A stretch of DNA of 64,000 bases from Pectinophora gossypiella. Taxonomy: Eukaryota; Arthropoda; Insecta; Lepidoptera; Gelechiidae. Made by a program: the position numbers and the translations under genes. Shown here piece by piece: positions 11,054 to 23,245 of this stretch. The stretch covers positions 1 through 64,000 of the forward strand of contig NW_026063258.1 in the NCBI RefSeq assembly GCF_024362695.1. Direction: 5' to 3'. The notes beneath the pieces were generated by a model. It was not told where the DNA came from. It searched no databases and saw only the letters and a list, made by a program, of their open reading frames with translations. Numbering within the stretch: the first letter of the stretch is position 1; every line of letters begins with the position of its first letter.

Positions 11054-12774
11054 TCGATGAAAGAGGATATCTCCGAAACCCCATGCTCACACGAGAGGTC
11101 ATCGAGAAGCTAAGCCCACATCTCAAGTCTAGGTGGTATGACTTCGCCTACGAACACGGAGACCCATCGGAAGCCGAGATAGCAACGCTGTCAAGATTTT
11201 TGGAACGTGAGGCCGACCGTGCGATGCGATTTTCATACGCCACATCGCCCCAGTCGCTGAAGGAGACTTTCAACAATCAAGAAAAGAAGTCGTTTTCACG
11301 TGAAAGGCCACGTAAAGACGTGGCTGTCTACGTAACCACTGAAACACCCACCGCACCGACCGTCGAGAGAGAAAAGGAAGCCGTCACAAAACGATGTCTA
11401 TGCTGCGGCGGCAACCACGACGTACCCGATTGTAAGAAATACAAGAGGATGACGGTCAACGAACGATGGCAGTGGGTGAAAGAAGAGAAGATATGCTTCA
11501 GGTGCATCAACGGAAAGCACAGGAGATTCACATGTAAAGCAAAGAGGTGCGGAATAGAAAACTGTCTCTTACCTCACCACAGTACGTTGCATATGGACAC
11601 GTCGCCCGCCGCAGCTACTCAACCGAAGTCACCGCCAGTAAACGAGGAAAATGTCTTGTCCGCGTCGGCCACTACAAGCGGCCCGGTCAAGGTGTTATTG
11701 AAGGTGTGCCCGGTGGAGATACGCGTACCGGGAGGACCGTCATTGAAGAGGTACGCGCTACTAGACGAAGGCGCTACCATCACGCTCATGGACGAAGGCC
11801 TAGCGAACGACCTCGGCGCCAGAGGACATGTGAGCCCGCTACACATACACGGGGCCACAGCGAGTCAAAAGGAGACGCAAAGTCGTGTCGTCAAGATTGA
11901 AGTACGAGGCCAACATGAAGAGCAGTTTCACGACATCACCGCCCTCACTGTGAAACAACTTACGATCGGAAGCCAGACGGTGAAAAGGAAGTTCGTCGAA
12001 TACGAACACTTGAAGCACCTACCACTCGACGACATGAGTTACGAATCGGCGCGCCCGAGCCTACTGATCGGCGCCGACAACTGGCATCTGATTATCTCGA
12101 AGGAAATCCTCATCGGCAAACTGGGATGGACGATACATGGCACGGTGCCGCGGAGCTTGTACCGAGGGGAGGATCAACTAGTCCTCCACGTACACGCCAA
12201 GACGGAAAAAGACGTGAGGAACTTCGCTAATGAAGATGAGGAATTAAACGCGCTCATCAAAACACACTACGACGTCGACGCCCTAGGAATTGCCTTGATA
12301 ACGAAGCCGAGGAAGGCCGAAGAGAGAGCGATCGACATCTTCAATAAAACCATCGAACGAGTGGACGGAAGATATCAAGTGGGCCTGCCATGGAGAGACG
12401 AGCAAGTAGTCATGCCGCCCAGCTATGAAATGGCTTTCAGGAGACTGCGGACTATCGAGAGGAAAATGGATCAGTCCCCCGAATTTCAGGCAGCCTACAC
12501 AAGCCAGATAGAGAACCTACTCACGAAGGGATACGCCGCAGTAGCTAACGGAGACGAGAGAGACAACGACAAGTCATGGTACCTACCTCACTTCGCCGTG
12601 ACGAACCCTAACAAGCCAGGGAAGGTACGCCTAGTCTTCGACGCAGCCGCCAAGTCGAGAGGAGAGAGCCTGAACGATCACCTCCTGGATGGACCCGACT
12701 TAATGCGAGCCTTACTTAGGAATTCTCTATCGCTTCCGGGAAAAAGAGGTCGCCGTCACCGCCGACATACGTGA
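11054..12774 (+). pseudogene. BEL-1 gag C-terminus, protease and RT N-terminus
   Basis: The frame continues the gag of 3889-5115 after Copia. Zinc-binding motifs CLCCGGNHDVPDC and CFRCINGKHRRFTC lie near 11395-11530, the BEL protease motif ALLDEGATITLMD near 11756-11795, and the RT start LPHFAVTNPNKPGKVRLVFDAA near 12580-12645. The frame is lost at ~12720-12774 (ending RHRRHT-stop). The next frame continues RT, so a one-base shift separates them. An Asp-Glu-Gly in place of Asp-Ser-Gly at the protease site is common in BEL elements. Confidence 0.88.
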
Positions 12775-12775
12775 G

Positions 12776-14443
12776 ATGTTTTTACAAGTAAAGATTCGCC
12801 CTGAAGATCGACCGGCTCAAATGTTCCTGTGGAGAGGTAACGAACGAAAGAAGCCACCCACGGAATACGTCATGTCATCAATGATATTCGGCGCTCGAAG
12901 CTCACCATTCCTAGCGCACAGTGTGCGCAACCACAACGCACGCGCGCACGCTGAGACACACCCCGTGGCCCTCCGAGCGATAACAGAGAGCCACTACATG
13001 GACGACTTCGTGGAGAGCTACGCGACCAAGGAGGAAGCAACACGAGCAGTACACGAAGTAACCTACGTACACGAGCAAGCCGGATTCATACTAGCCGGCT
13101 GGAACTCGAGTAATGAAGACGTCATACGAGACATACCCCCGGACCGCCGCGCGCAGCTACCTAAGGAAATGGGAACCGCTGGTCATCAAGGCAAGACTCT
13201 AGGTCTAATATGGGAGGCCACTAAAGATGAACTAATGTTCAACACCGCGCTGCCTAGGGTACCGGAGGAGGTCAAGACGTCAGCACGCCCGCCGACTAAG
13301 CGCGAAGCCCTCAGCGCTGTCATGTCGATCTTCGACCCACTTGGACTGCTAAGCCATCTCACCATAACGGCTAAAATCCTACTGCAAGACTTATGGAGAC
13401 AACAGAGGATAGGATGGGATGACCAAGTGCCGGAAGAAGCCGCCGAGGACTTCACTAAATGGATACGAGCGGTCGACAGCGTGCGAGAAGTTAAACTGCC
13501 CCGTTGCTATGCGCCAACGAGGGGAGTACTGGAACGTCAGCTACACGTATTTAACGACGCGAGCGACAGAGCGTACGCCACGGTAGCGTACTGGCGAATC
13601 AAGTACGAAAACGGAGAGGTCATCATCACGCTCGCCGGCGCAAAGGCTAAGGTAGCACCGGTGAAGGCACAGAGCATACCGCGACTGGAACTGCAAGCCA
13701 GCCTCATAGGCGCACGACTCGCCCACAGTATACAAGAAGAACATAGACAGAAGGCTGACAGGATCGTGCTCTGGTCAGACTTGAAGACCGCTCTCCACTG
13801 GATTCGCAACGACATCATCAAGTACACGCCGTACGTAGCTCACCGCGTAGGCGAGATCGCTAACCTCACGCACGTCGAACAATGGAGATGGATACCGAGC
13901 GAGTTAAATGTAGCCGACGACGCCACATTACTCATGGAGGCAGAGTACACGGTCAACGCACGCCTTCTCACTCACGTGCCAGTTGAACCAGGAGACATGG
14001 AGGCGCTAACACCGAATCACTTCCTACTGGGGACCTCCGGCGGCCTACCCACTACCGGGCCGTGCAGGGAGGTAGACAGGAGGACCTGGAGAGCCACGCA
14101 GGCGCTGGCTGACGTGTTTTGGCGTCGATGGCTAACGGAGTACCTACCTACACTCATACCACGTGGAGGCACACGGAGCGGGCGCGGAGCGGACCTGAAA
14201 GTTGGTGACGTCGTGATTATCACTGACCCAGTACTGCCGAGGAACATCTGGCCACGAGGTGAAGTAATCCGACTGCATCAAGGACCCGACGGACTGACCA
14301 GAGTCGCTGACGTACGAACGAGAGGAGGGATATTCCGCCGACCTCTACGACGTCTCGCCGTCCTCCCGGTGAAAGAGGGCTGCGAAGATCTACGCCGAGG
14401 GGAGGATGTTACGGACAGCCGAGAAGAGGAGGTCGCGGGCTAA
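12776..14443 (+). pseudogene. BEL-1 RT/RNase H joined to integrase C-terminus (core deleted)
   Basis: RT continues with MFLQVKIRPEDRPAQMFLW and the catalytic SHYMDDFV (about 12992-13015), then the BEL linker MSIFDPLGLLSH, the RNase H region (RQLHVFNDASDRAYA, IPRLELQASLIGARLA) and WIPSELNVADDAT at ~13895-13925. It then jumps directly to LLMEAEYTVNARLLTHVPV, the end of a BEL integrase, and the basic tail domain. The HHCC and DDE parts of integrase are absent although the frame is kept, so an in-frame internal deletion removed them. The element could move only with help in trans. Confidence 0.88.
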
Positions 14444-14813
14444 TTTAATTCACGCACGACCCGCTAATTGCGTCGCGAAACGGAGGAGCGACGCGGGGAG
14501 CGGTGCGGGGAGCGACGCGGGGCATGGCACGGGGAGCGACGCGAGGAGCAGATACATGGCGCGGCGCTCCTGATTGGCCGACGTAATGCGCGCACAGCCC
14601 GCTAGTTCCGGACCGAAGATTTCCAATAAGAATCGGATTGGACACGACACGAATCACTTCTTCTCTACTTCTCACTGAATTTACATCGATTATTTACGAA
14701 TTTTTACTTAAGATTTTTTACTTGTATTTTACTCTTTAACTTTGTATTTTTAATGTGGTTTGCCAAATAAACCGGATCTTCACTTGCACCGCGGGTTTTC
14801 TTCAGTCCCAGCA
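14407..14813 (+). repeat. BEL-1 3' LTR (probable)
   Basis: Begins TGTTACGGACAGCCGAG after the purine tract GAGGGGAGGA and overlaps the last codons of pol. It contains short GC-rich repeats (GCGACGCGGGGAGC type, 14480-14560), an AATAAA near 14766, and ends around CAGTCCCAGCA. The exact right end is uncertain because no partner LTR is present. Confidence 0.6.
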
Positions 14814-15030
14814 AATAAAATCTGCATAAGCAACAAGTATGTTTAAGTTAATCTTTTCACACAGTTTCATAGAGCAGTTAAGTTTTTGAATAGACATGAG
14901 GTTGTTCATTTTGAAATTCACTATACAAAGATTTTAATCGTAAGACCCGGTTTTCTAGACGCAATAATGAAATGATAGAGATTCGATTTAACACAACATT
15001 TGGTTTTACGACCATTAATGTAAAAGAAAA
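14814..15030. other. Unassigned AT-rich spacer
   Basis: About 217 bases between the BEL-1 LTR and the Tc1 fragment. No gene, repeat or motif was recognised. Confidence 0.5.
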
Positions 15031-15457
15031 TACACTTCTCATCAAAAAAATCGAAACACTTCCGTTTTCATTGTTTCTCTCCGAATTTAACACAAAAAAG
15101 AATTCATACGATGAAAAAAAATACATAAATGTATAGCTGGCAGTTTGGCCATTACAGTAATAAGCGAAAATTCTAAATTCAAAATTAGAATTTCATTTGT
15201 TTATCTTATAAACGAAATGAATCACTGTTTTGAGACAAATGTGTGTTTAGGGTTGGAGTACATTTAGCGTTAAAAACTAAAAATTGGCGCCTATCCTTAA
15301 ACTTTTTGTTTTTTATTTCAATACTGTGACTTTGGGACGTCTGAAAAAAAGTTTTTTTTCTAAAACGTATGGATACTTCGCCCACAGAAGCCGCCCAAGT
15401 TGTGGCATTGCTGGATTCTGGCCTTAGTCAGCGTGTTGTGGCTGCAAGACTGCATCT
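15031..15457 (+). mobile_element. Tc1/mariner copy 3, truncated end fragment
   Basis: TA plus the terminal inverted repeat CACTTCTCATC...ATCGAAACAC begins at 15031. It is followed by the same 5' leader and first ~30 transposase codons (MDTSPTEAAQVVALL) found in the two longer copies, in + orientation. Similarity stops at ~15457, inside the helix-turn-helix coding part. BEL-2 LTR-like sequence follows, so this copy was cut by a later event. Confidence 0.88.
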
Positions 15458-15648
15458 GATAGCTCTGGGGTAGCTGCTTCTTGTAGAAACTCCACGGGTG
15501 AATAAAACGCTGGTTTAAAATGTAAAGAAAAGTCTATTGAACGAAATAGGTACAAGGTAGGTATAATATGTGTAAATGCGCGGCGAGGCTAAGACCGACT
15601 GGTTTACTGGTGGGAGCGCGCGCGGCGCCCGCCCCGCGCCTCCTGTTA
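15458..15648 (-). repeat. Probable BEL-2 3' LTR fragment
   Basis: Lies directly downstream (on -) of the BEL-2 stop codon and has a GC-rich block (GCGCGCGCGGCGCCCGCC near 15617) followed by AT-rich sequence with an AATAAA-like signal. No second copy exists in the window, so the LTR assignment is positional. Its outer edge abuts the truncated Tc1. Confidence 0.45.
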
Positions 15649-17137
15649 CTAGGTCCGTGGCCGAACCATGCTCCCGGGGGTTGAAGCATTTGATGCTTCA
15701 ACAGAAGATATGACGGGGAGAGGGCATATGTTATTGTATGCTCTCTGAATGGTTCCCTTCTTCGTTAGGATGTCAGCTACTCTGCTGACGCATTCTGGTC
15801 CGGGATGAAGCTTAGTGACCCTGCCCATGAGCCACATCAGCGGAGGCTGGTTCTTGTCCCGTACTAGGACCAAAGAACCAAGCTTCAGGTCGTCGCTTGA
15901 TGACTTCCACTTGACCCTCTGTTGAAGGAGAGAAACATAGTCGTGTGAGAAGCGCTGCCAAAAATGCTGCTTGAGTTTTTCAATCCTCTCGAAACGTTGA
16001 AGCCGGTTTATGTTCTTCTCAGTAAGTTCAGGATGAGGAACCGACATGAGCGTTCGTCCAATGAGGTAATGGGCAGGTGTAAGGCATAAAAGATCTCAAG
16101 GATCTGATGATAAAGGTGTGAGAGGTCTGGAGTTAAGAATGGCTTCTATCTGAATCAAGCATGTCGACATCTCCTCATACGTTAAGTGAGCTAATGAAAG
16201 GATGCGCCTGAGATGATGTTTTACCGATTTAACGGCAGATTCCCACAGTCCACCAAAGTGGGGAGAGTATGGAGGTATGAATTGGAAATCAATACCTTGA
16301 CTTGTCATGTCTGCCTGTATGTCGTCTGAAAAGTTAGTAAAAAAGTTATATAAGTCGTTACTAGCACCGACGAATGTCGTGGCATGGTCCGAGGAAATAA
16401 TCTGTGGCTTGCCACGTTCTTTAGTGAGGTCCGTGACGAGCTCGAGATGCAGAGCCTTAACTGCAAAGCATACAAAAATGCAAATATAAGATTTCATGAG
16501 CCTGCTACCCCGGCCTTTTCGGTCAACTATCAACACCGGCCCGGCGTAATCGATTCCAGTATGAAGGAAAGGGAACTCTAAATGCGTGCGGTCTCGTGGT
16601 AAGTCACCCATTATGGGTTGTATGGACTTAGGTTTAAACCGAGCACAACGTACACAATGATGTACCGTACGCCTCGCGAGGTTCCTCCCCCCCAAAGGCC
16701 AGTATGTTTGCCTGATGTGAGAGAGTAGCATGTTAGGGCCTGCGTGTAATAAGTTTTTGTGTTGTTTGTGAAAGATAATGTGTGCAAGATGATGTTTGCT
16801 ATCTAAAAGAATGGGATGCTTAACATCGTAACTGTAATTTGAGTTACTCAGGCGTCCTCCGACTCGTATTATGTTGTTAGAGTCGATGAAAGGAGCGAGT
16901 GAAGTTAATCTGTTTTTTTTATGTAACGGCTGACCTGAAAGCAATGTACGATATTCATGACTAAACATTTCTTGTTGTGCTATATGTAACACAATGTTTT
17001 CTGCATTTTGAAGTTCTGTTAATGATAAAATACCAACAAGTTTATTGTCGGCATTTCTACATTTTTTTATAAATCTGATTACGTAAGCCATTGTTCTGAT
17101 TAGTCTGTTGTGATTTGATGTTTTGTGAATGATGTGA
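15649..17137 (-). pseudogene. BEL-2 pol: integrase and C-terminal domain
   Basis: Reading on -: MAYVIRFIKKCRNADNK, the zinc-binding part of integrase (IRQTYWPLGGRNLARRTV, HHCVRCARFKP), catalytic segments HTGIDYAGPVLI, IISSDHATTFVGA and FGGLWESAVKSVKHHL, then SRPLTPLSSDP. A TGA at 16096-16098 interrupts one frame; directly after it the same frame continues DLLCLTPAHYLIGRTL and the tail domain (LVLVRDKNQPPLMWLMGRV) to 15649. The rest of this piece is open. Integrase would join element cDNA to the genome. Confidence 0.85.
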
Positions 17138-18270
17138 TGTGATGACTGGGGTTCTCGACACAAGCACGACAAAAAATAAATGCTCCAGTTAAATTAATAA
17201 GCGATTTACTTCGGTTATCCAAAATAAAAAAAAAACCCAGAGACACAAAAGATTCTGTTATGCCTAATTTAATAACAAATAAAGAAATAAAGCAAACAAA
17301 ACAAAAAAACCAATAGAACTAAAATGTCCATAAAGTACAAGAGGAAATTATGACCCTCCTAGGCAGTCGGGTAAATAAAATGAAAATAAAAACAAAATAA
17401 GATAAAACAAAACAAAATAAAATGAAAATAAAATAAAATGTAAACAAAATACAATGAAAACAAAATAAAATGAAATCAAAATAAAAACAAAATAAAATGA
17501 AAATAAAATAAAATGTAAACAAAATGCAATGAAAACAAAATAAAATGAAAACAAAATAAAAATATAAAAAGGTATCTCCACGCAGGATTCGAACTCGCAT
17601 CCGTTTGGGTGACTTAAGCCGTTTCTGCTCACTAAGACCCTAGGCTATGGTCGCATCTGTTGCTGCATTTGAAATTTCGAGACACTTCTAATAGATAATT
17701 TGACTTTCTTTAAATAACGAATCCCGGTTCATCAACCCGACTGTGACGTAAGGGCGTTTCTGAAGGCTGAGGACAACACAATAAATCTATGACAACGGCT
17801 CTAACGATAATAATAGGTACACAATTGTGAACTTGCACTAATATTTCCCGATGACCATAATACACAGGACTTACCCCGTTTCTCGTACTAATGACACTAT
17901 TAAATAAAAAAAACTTCACGGAACGAAACTTCATATGCGTTGGCTTATTTCCGTAATTTCCAACTTAAAATTTCATTACACTTATGACCAGATGATCTCC
18001 TCACCCAAAAAACTTTGACATTCTCTTTTTGATATCCATCTACCTCCCTTTTACTTCATGACTTGAGACATTATCAAAAATACCGAAGCAGACCAAAAAG
18101 GATAAGATAAATTATTTATTATTTTTAAAGCGTATAAAATATATAACCGACCAAATGATGTTAATTTATGAACATGAAAACTATGAATTTATTTAACTTT
18201 AACAACCGAGTATGACTACTAGCGCCATCTCTTGACAGATCGTAGAAGTATTAACTTTAAAACCATTACA
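17138..18270 (-). repeat. Gypsy-A 3' LTR, carrying a tRNA-derived SINE
   Basis: In element orientation it starts TGTAATGGTTTTAAAG and ends CCCCAGTCATCACA. Positions ~17377-17660 contain a SINE-like insert with an A/T-rich tandem tail. The low-complexity tail makes long meaningless open frames of Phe/Tyr/Ile, which I do not annotate as genes. Confidence 0.92.
17377..17660 (-). mobile_element. tRNA-derived SINE inside the Gypsy-A LTR (3' copy)
   Basis: On -, the head from ~17655 reads like a tRNA: TAGCCTAGGGTCTTAGTGAGC resembles box A and GAGTTCGAATCCTG (about 17585-17598) is a clear box B. It is followed by a long tail of repeated TTTTATTTTG/CATTTTG units (17377-17565). The same insert is in the other LTR (27122-27405), so it was present before the last round of transposition. 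Confidence 0.65.
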
Positions 18271-18318
18271 ATATCCCCCCTCCTAAAGAAAAGAATCCAA
18301 ACAGGATTCTTTATACTG

Positions 18319-18576
18319 TCAAATAACGCGTTTTAAATCACCTGAGTGCCATCTACCGAGATTCTTTCCTTTTAAACTCTTCAGCATGTATACGTCTGAA
18401 GATAATTTCTCAGCTATAATTGCCTTTTCAAACTTGGGAGATAACTTTGCCATGAAGTTTTTGTTGGCATTAGATAATGGCTTTGTCCGTTTCCATACCA
18501 TATCTCTCACATTAAAAGTACAAACACGTCTCCGAGTATTATAATTGCGACTATTAATCTCATAAGCTTTTTTCAA
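18319..18576 (-). pseudogene. Gypsy-A integrase C-terminal end
   Basis: Frame LKKAYEINSRNYNTRRRVCTF, then VWKRTKPLSN and KLSPKFEKAIIAEKL, a typical integrase tail (GPY/F-like KLSPKFEGP pattern), ending GDLKRVI at 18319. It is separated from the integrase core by the LINE fragment 18577-~19305. Confidence 0.8.
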
Positions 18577-19305
18577 CTTTTAACATAACATAACATAACA
18601 AATACTTTATTGCACAAACAGGAAAAAACAAAATACAAAACAAAAGAGAAATAGAATTAGTACAATAGGCGGCCTTATTGCTAAGTAGCAATCTCTTCCA
18701 GGCAACCTTTAAGTATAGGAGATATTGAATATTAGGTAATATAGCGGGATAGTGCAGCATGGGAATACTTGTGCATATAAAAATAAATACACTTTTGACT
18801 ACATAAACTACATAATAATAATACACATAATTATAATTGTTATAATAAATAAATATCACTACTTAAACTACTACATATACTATGGAAGAAAAGGAGTAGA
18901 TAGATTATGAAGATGAAGAGGAAATAGAGGTAAGGAAATGCGCCTTGACTTGCCGTTTAAAGGACTCCAATGACGAAGCTCTCCTAATGCTTTCAGGCAG
19001 AGAATTCCACAAACGGACAGCTTGCACCGTGAAAGACTTGGAGTAGAAAGTTGAGGAATGGGAAGGAATATTTAGAGACAGATTGTTGGATGAACGGAGG
19101 TTGCGGTTAAGAGTGGAAGAATGAAAGACGAAGCGATCTTTAAGATAGCAAGGAGATTTAGGGTTAAAAAGGACGGAATATAGAAGGAACAGGATATGGC
19201 AGTCTCTCCGACGATAAATCGGTAACCACCCAAGCCTCGCACGGTAGTCGGAAACATGATCAAACTTCCGCAGGCCAAAAATAAATCTTCGTTCACTTGC
19301 TTCAA
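18577..19305 (-). mobile_element. LINE 3' fragment with (TTATG)n tail, nested in Gypsy-A
   Basis: On -, the C-terminal RT tail of a LINE (LRKFDHVSDYRARLGWLPI, then FTVQAVRLWNSLPESIRRA) ends at 18905. A 3' UTR and a TTATGTTATGTTATGTT tail follow, next to 18577. It is 5'-truncated and interrupts the Gypsy-A integrase between IYKQV and LKKAYE. The 5' junction is fixed only to ~19290-19315. Confidence 0.8.
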
Positions 19306-20437
19306 ATTCGTTTACTTGCTTGTATATATTTTTTCTGAATTCTATCCTGCTGTCATATCCGGATCTATCAAGCTTTAAGTCACCATCTTTATTAAAATGT
19401 ATCATCGAGTTTCCATGATGAGATGTCTCCCGGCCAAAAAATAAATACGAGGGAGTTTTTCCTGTGACTTCATGTACGGCAGTCCGGATGGCATGACCAA
19501 TGTGAGGAATGTGTAAATCCCATTCCTTGTGATTGTCCTGTATATATGATGCTATGGTTGTTCCTATCACACGATTTACTCGCTCTGTGGGATTTGCCTG
19601 GGGATGATAATACGGCGTATACCAAACTTCTGAATTGTAACTTCTCACTAAGTCTTTAAATTGCCCTGCTACAAATTGTTTGCCATTGTCACATATTATT
19701 ACTTTTGGACTGCCATAAACTAAAAATACCTGTTCTTCGACAATTTTTGTTATATTTGATACCTTTCCATTTCTTAAAGGAAAAAGCAAAACAAATTTAC
19801 TGAACCAACATGATATTACCAGCAGCATAGTGTTTCCGGATTTGGAGCGTGGAAAAGGGCCCATTAAATCCATAGAGACTATCTGAAATGGTTCAGTTAC
19901 ATTTTTATGTTTGCCCATGAGTCCGGGAGGTGGTAGTTGGGAGACCTTGTGTTTGGCGCAAGTTTCGCATTTCCGAACATATTCTTTAACATCTTTAATC
20001 AATGTGGGCCAGTAATAACGCTGCCTGACTCTGTTTACAGTCTTTTTGACTCCAAAGTGGCCTGCTAGTGGATCGTCGTGACATTCTTTTAAAACTTGAA
20101 GTCTTAGTTTTTCAGGAATCACCATTTTCCATGAATCGTTATCATCTGGAAACTGGTTAAGCCTTAAATACTTCCACAGTGTGCCCTGACTAAGGGTCCA
20201 ATCTGTGTCAGGTTTCCCATTCTTAACGGCCTCTTCCTTTAGCCTGTACCATTCATCCTTATCCTCTGCTCTAATATCTATTACGTTTATTTCTTGTTCT
20301 ATTGCTCTCGATAGGGCATCTGGTACCGTATTTTGCTTTCCTTTGCGATAAATCACTTCATAATCGAATTGCTGAAGTCTCATTGCCCAACGAGCTAATC
20401 GTCCATGTGGGTCTTTCGTCTTATGTAACCACTGTAC
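19306..20437 (-). pseudogene. Gypsy-A RNase H end and integrase core
   Basis: Starts after the inverted-repeat insert with QWLHKTKDPHGRLARWAM and VIYRKGKQNTVPDALSR (end of RNase H). Integrase follows: zinc finger HFGVKKTVNRVRQRYYWP and CETCAKHK, then DDE segments VSMDLMGPFPR, VIICDNGKQFVAGQF and YHPQANPTERVNRVIG. The frame is open throughout; it is broken only by the flanking insertions. Confidence 0.88.
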
Positions 20438-23245
20438 TGCCGTGTCACGCACAAGTCTGCTATCTTAAAATAGTCGAGTTATGAATAACCAGTGCAAAAG
20501 GGGTTTATATCCTATGCTTTACATAGTTCAGTAAAAACATTTTAAAATTTATTGATACTTTTTGAGATACAGAGGTTGACAAAGTCTGCTAACTTGATTT
20601 TTTTGCATGTGGGTCACGCCTAACTCATCTAACTAAAAGTTACAATAGATAGGCGTGACTACGACGAAGGCAATCCTAGCGATTCGCGACATTATTTGTA
20701 CTTGCAAACCCGGCGCCCAGGGAGGAAACACTTCCTGAATCTGAGAGAGAAGTCGAGGACCCAAAATGCTTTAAACCAGGCATAAAGGGGAAATATTTTT
20801 TGGTTTGAATAAGAATGGGAAACTTCTTTAGAACAGTGATACTACCTGGAACCGTTGGTCAAAGGATCGAGTTTTGCAAGAACTATAAATGGGAGGATAC
20901 AATACCAGGCTGGAAAACTGTTTGTTGTGAGAAAGCATACTCAAATGTGATGAGGATGATAAGGTCTTATGATTTTTCTTGTTGAATAAAGGATTGCAAT
21001 AGATGTAACCCTGGGCTTTCATAAGTGAGCAAGCGATAACATCATCGCTATTAATATTATTTTTAGTTTTTAATCATCAATTGCAGCATCAAAATCGTAA
21101 ATAGTTCATGAGCGCAGGGTTATTTTGTTTATTGCTTTTGTTCCTAGATGATTCTCGTTCGCCAAATGCGATTTTTTGTAAAACATTTGTTGAACCTTTG
21201 CTGGGTTCGGCTTCTTCAAGGGTTCTATGTATATTATACCCCCTTGGAAGCGGTTTTTATGGTTTGTCGCGAAACGGATTCAGGTTTTGTGGACTGATGG
21301 TCTGTGTTGTCGATTTTTGTGATAATCTGTCAGATCGTCAATCTCTTTTACTCTCGAGAATTCAAAAGTTCGCTGTGCAACCTCGAACTGTATCAGTTCC
21401 CATGAGGTACCCTGGTTCCAGAGCTTTGTGTATTCTGCAGTCACATGTGAGGACGAGTTGATTGATCTCATCATAGCCAAGAAGAGAATTATATTTTTCT
21501 TTTGTGAGATATAATTGTCACAATTCAAAGCCAAGTTCTTGTGGTTGCAAGGGTTGTTCAATACAGAGACAGAATGCTGATGCTGTTTGTTGTTTCAGCC
21601 TGAAGTGGAACTGCCTTTCTCGAAAAATAATCCTTTACGGTTGGTTTCCACATCCATAGTATGTAAATATGATCCTAAGCTAAAAGCTTTTTGGCAGTAC
21701 TTTCAATTTTAACACCATCTTCTGAATATCTACGGGTTTCATATGTAGAATAAGTCCCATAGATGTTTAGAGGGCGATCTAAATAATGAAGATACCTACT
21801 GTTGACGAGATTTTTGCTGTGGATGTGCAGGAGGCTATTTGCATGCCCAGGCTAGCTGTGGGGATTGCTGTTTTCAAGAACGTTGGTTCTGTTCATTGAG
21901 ACGTTTGTCTCAAGGGTGAAATATGATACCGAGGCGAAGCAGGCGGAGGAGGCCAGTTTTTATAGTTTTATTTTCTACTTTCTTCGAGGGTTGTCCCTCG
22001 CAATAGAAAACCAAATTTCTACTCTGAAGTACAAACTTCACAGGATCCATTCTTGTACATTCTTGTTGAGAGTGGAGATCTATTTTCAGCAATGATCGTC
22101 TTGATTGACTCTTCTACGCTCGTGGCTGCAAAAAGCGTAGGGAGTATGTTTCGAGCCTGTGCAAACTTCCATCGTGTCTGGTACAGTTCGTGCTTGCATA
22201 GCAGACAAGTTTTCGGGAGAGGAGAGTTATGCAGTCTAGCAGATTGTGCGGAGAAAGAGTAAATAAGTCGTCGGAAGGTACGACAATGCAGACTCTTGGC
22301 CACGAAAACATTATTTTATTTTGCGACGAACTACTGGAAGGTGTTTCCAAGGGGGTGTGGTGTGCTGGCCTTGAGGATGGTTGAATTTAGGAAGGGTTCA
22401 ACAGATGTTTTTAGTAAGGGGTGGTGCATGTGTGCCTATGATTTCGGAGTGATGAAAATTGTGAGGAGGAATTAATCGATTCCTAAAGGTTATGCCTAAA
22501 ACATTTTTAGCTATGGCATTGTGATTGATGATTGCAAACATGCTGTTGGAATCCCATTTTTTTCATTGTATTGAGAAGAAGTTTGAACATAATTATATAT
22601 TTCACAAATATTTTTTCTAAACGTTCATTGTATTTTAGATTATTTTATTTAAAATGATAAAATTACATAATTCTGAGCTCCTGATTGCTGATTGATGAAG
22701 CAAAAAAGTATATCAGGGTAGAAAAAAAGGAATTCCCAACTTGTACATTAATATTTCCAATTTTGTAGATATCAAAATTAAACTAAGTACTTAATATAAA
22801 TATTTTCCTTGTATCCATTTCACTTAGTCTACTCAACCCGGGCTACCCCAAAAAGCAGTCCTTATAGAAAGCTTGTAACGATCATCTCTTACAACTAATA
22901 ATTAGCATAGATAGATTAAAGTTATATTAACAAACCGGCTACATGTGCCAAACTCTGCTAACTTAATATAGCACAGACCGCATGACCACATTTCTATGGA
23001 AGAGTGGTCATGCACAACTCTTAAACTCGATTTAAATAAAAACTATTATAATAAAGAAAAAAATCAAAAGTGCCTGTTATTCAGAGTACATTTTAGAATA
23101 TTTTCTGATATTTTGATGACAGATATTTCACTTAATACGAACTATACAGACGATTAACTGAAAAAAACTTTAAAGGCGATTTACTCAAAACAGCATTTTT
23201 TGAGATAGCAGAGATTCGTATGACACGGCAGTGTAGTGCGCTGTG
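20438..23245. mobile_element. 2.8-kb element with ~30-bp inverted termini, no transposase seen
   Basis: Left end on + reads CACTGTACTGCCGTGTCACG...TCTGCTATCTTAAAA. The right end reads as its inverse (TTTTGAGATAGCAGAG...TGACACGGCAGTGTAGTG). It splits the Gypsy-A frame between TDHSAL and QWLHKT, with TA at both edges, which suggests a Tc1/mariner-like insertion with a TA target. TCTGCTAACTT occurs directly near both ends (20588 and 22972). Only short incoherent frames lie inside, so it is probably a non-autonomous or decayed element. Confidence 0.6.

Larger units (their letters stand above)
3778..14813 (+). mobile_element. BEL-1: BEL/Pao LTR retrotransposon, 5' LTR missing, split by Copia
   Basis: Gag, protease, RT and RNase H of BEL/Pao type read on + and end at 14443. 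A purine tract (GAGGGGAGGA) then leads to a probable 3' LTR beginning TGTTACGGACAGCC at 14407. No matching 5' LTR lies upstream; the LINE tail abuts the leader instead. A Copia element (5116-11053) sits inside gag, flanked by TCGAT on both sides, and the BEL reading frame resumes after the second TCGAT. The element is more GC-rich than its neighbours. It is dead: missing 5' LTR, a frameshift near 12720-12775 and a deleted integrase core. Confidence 0.85.

Noticed and set aside
17319..17632. Long Phe/Tyr/Ile-rich open frames, repeated at 27064-27377
   Set aside because: They arise from the AAATAAAATG-type low-complexity tail in the Gypsy-A LTRs; both frames of the same strand are open, which signals composition and not coding.
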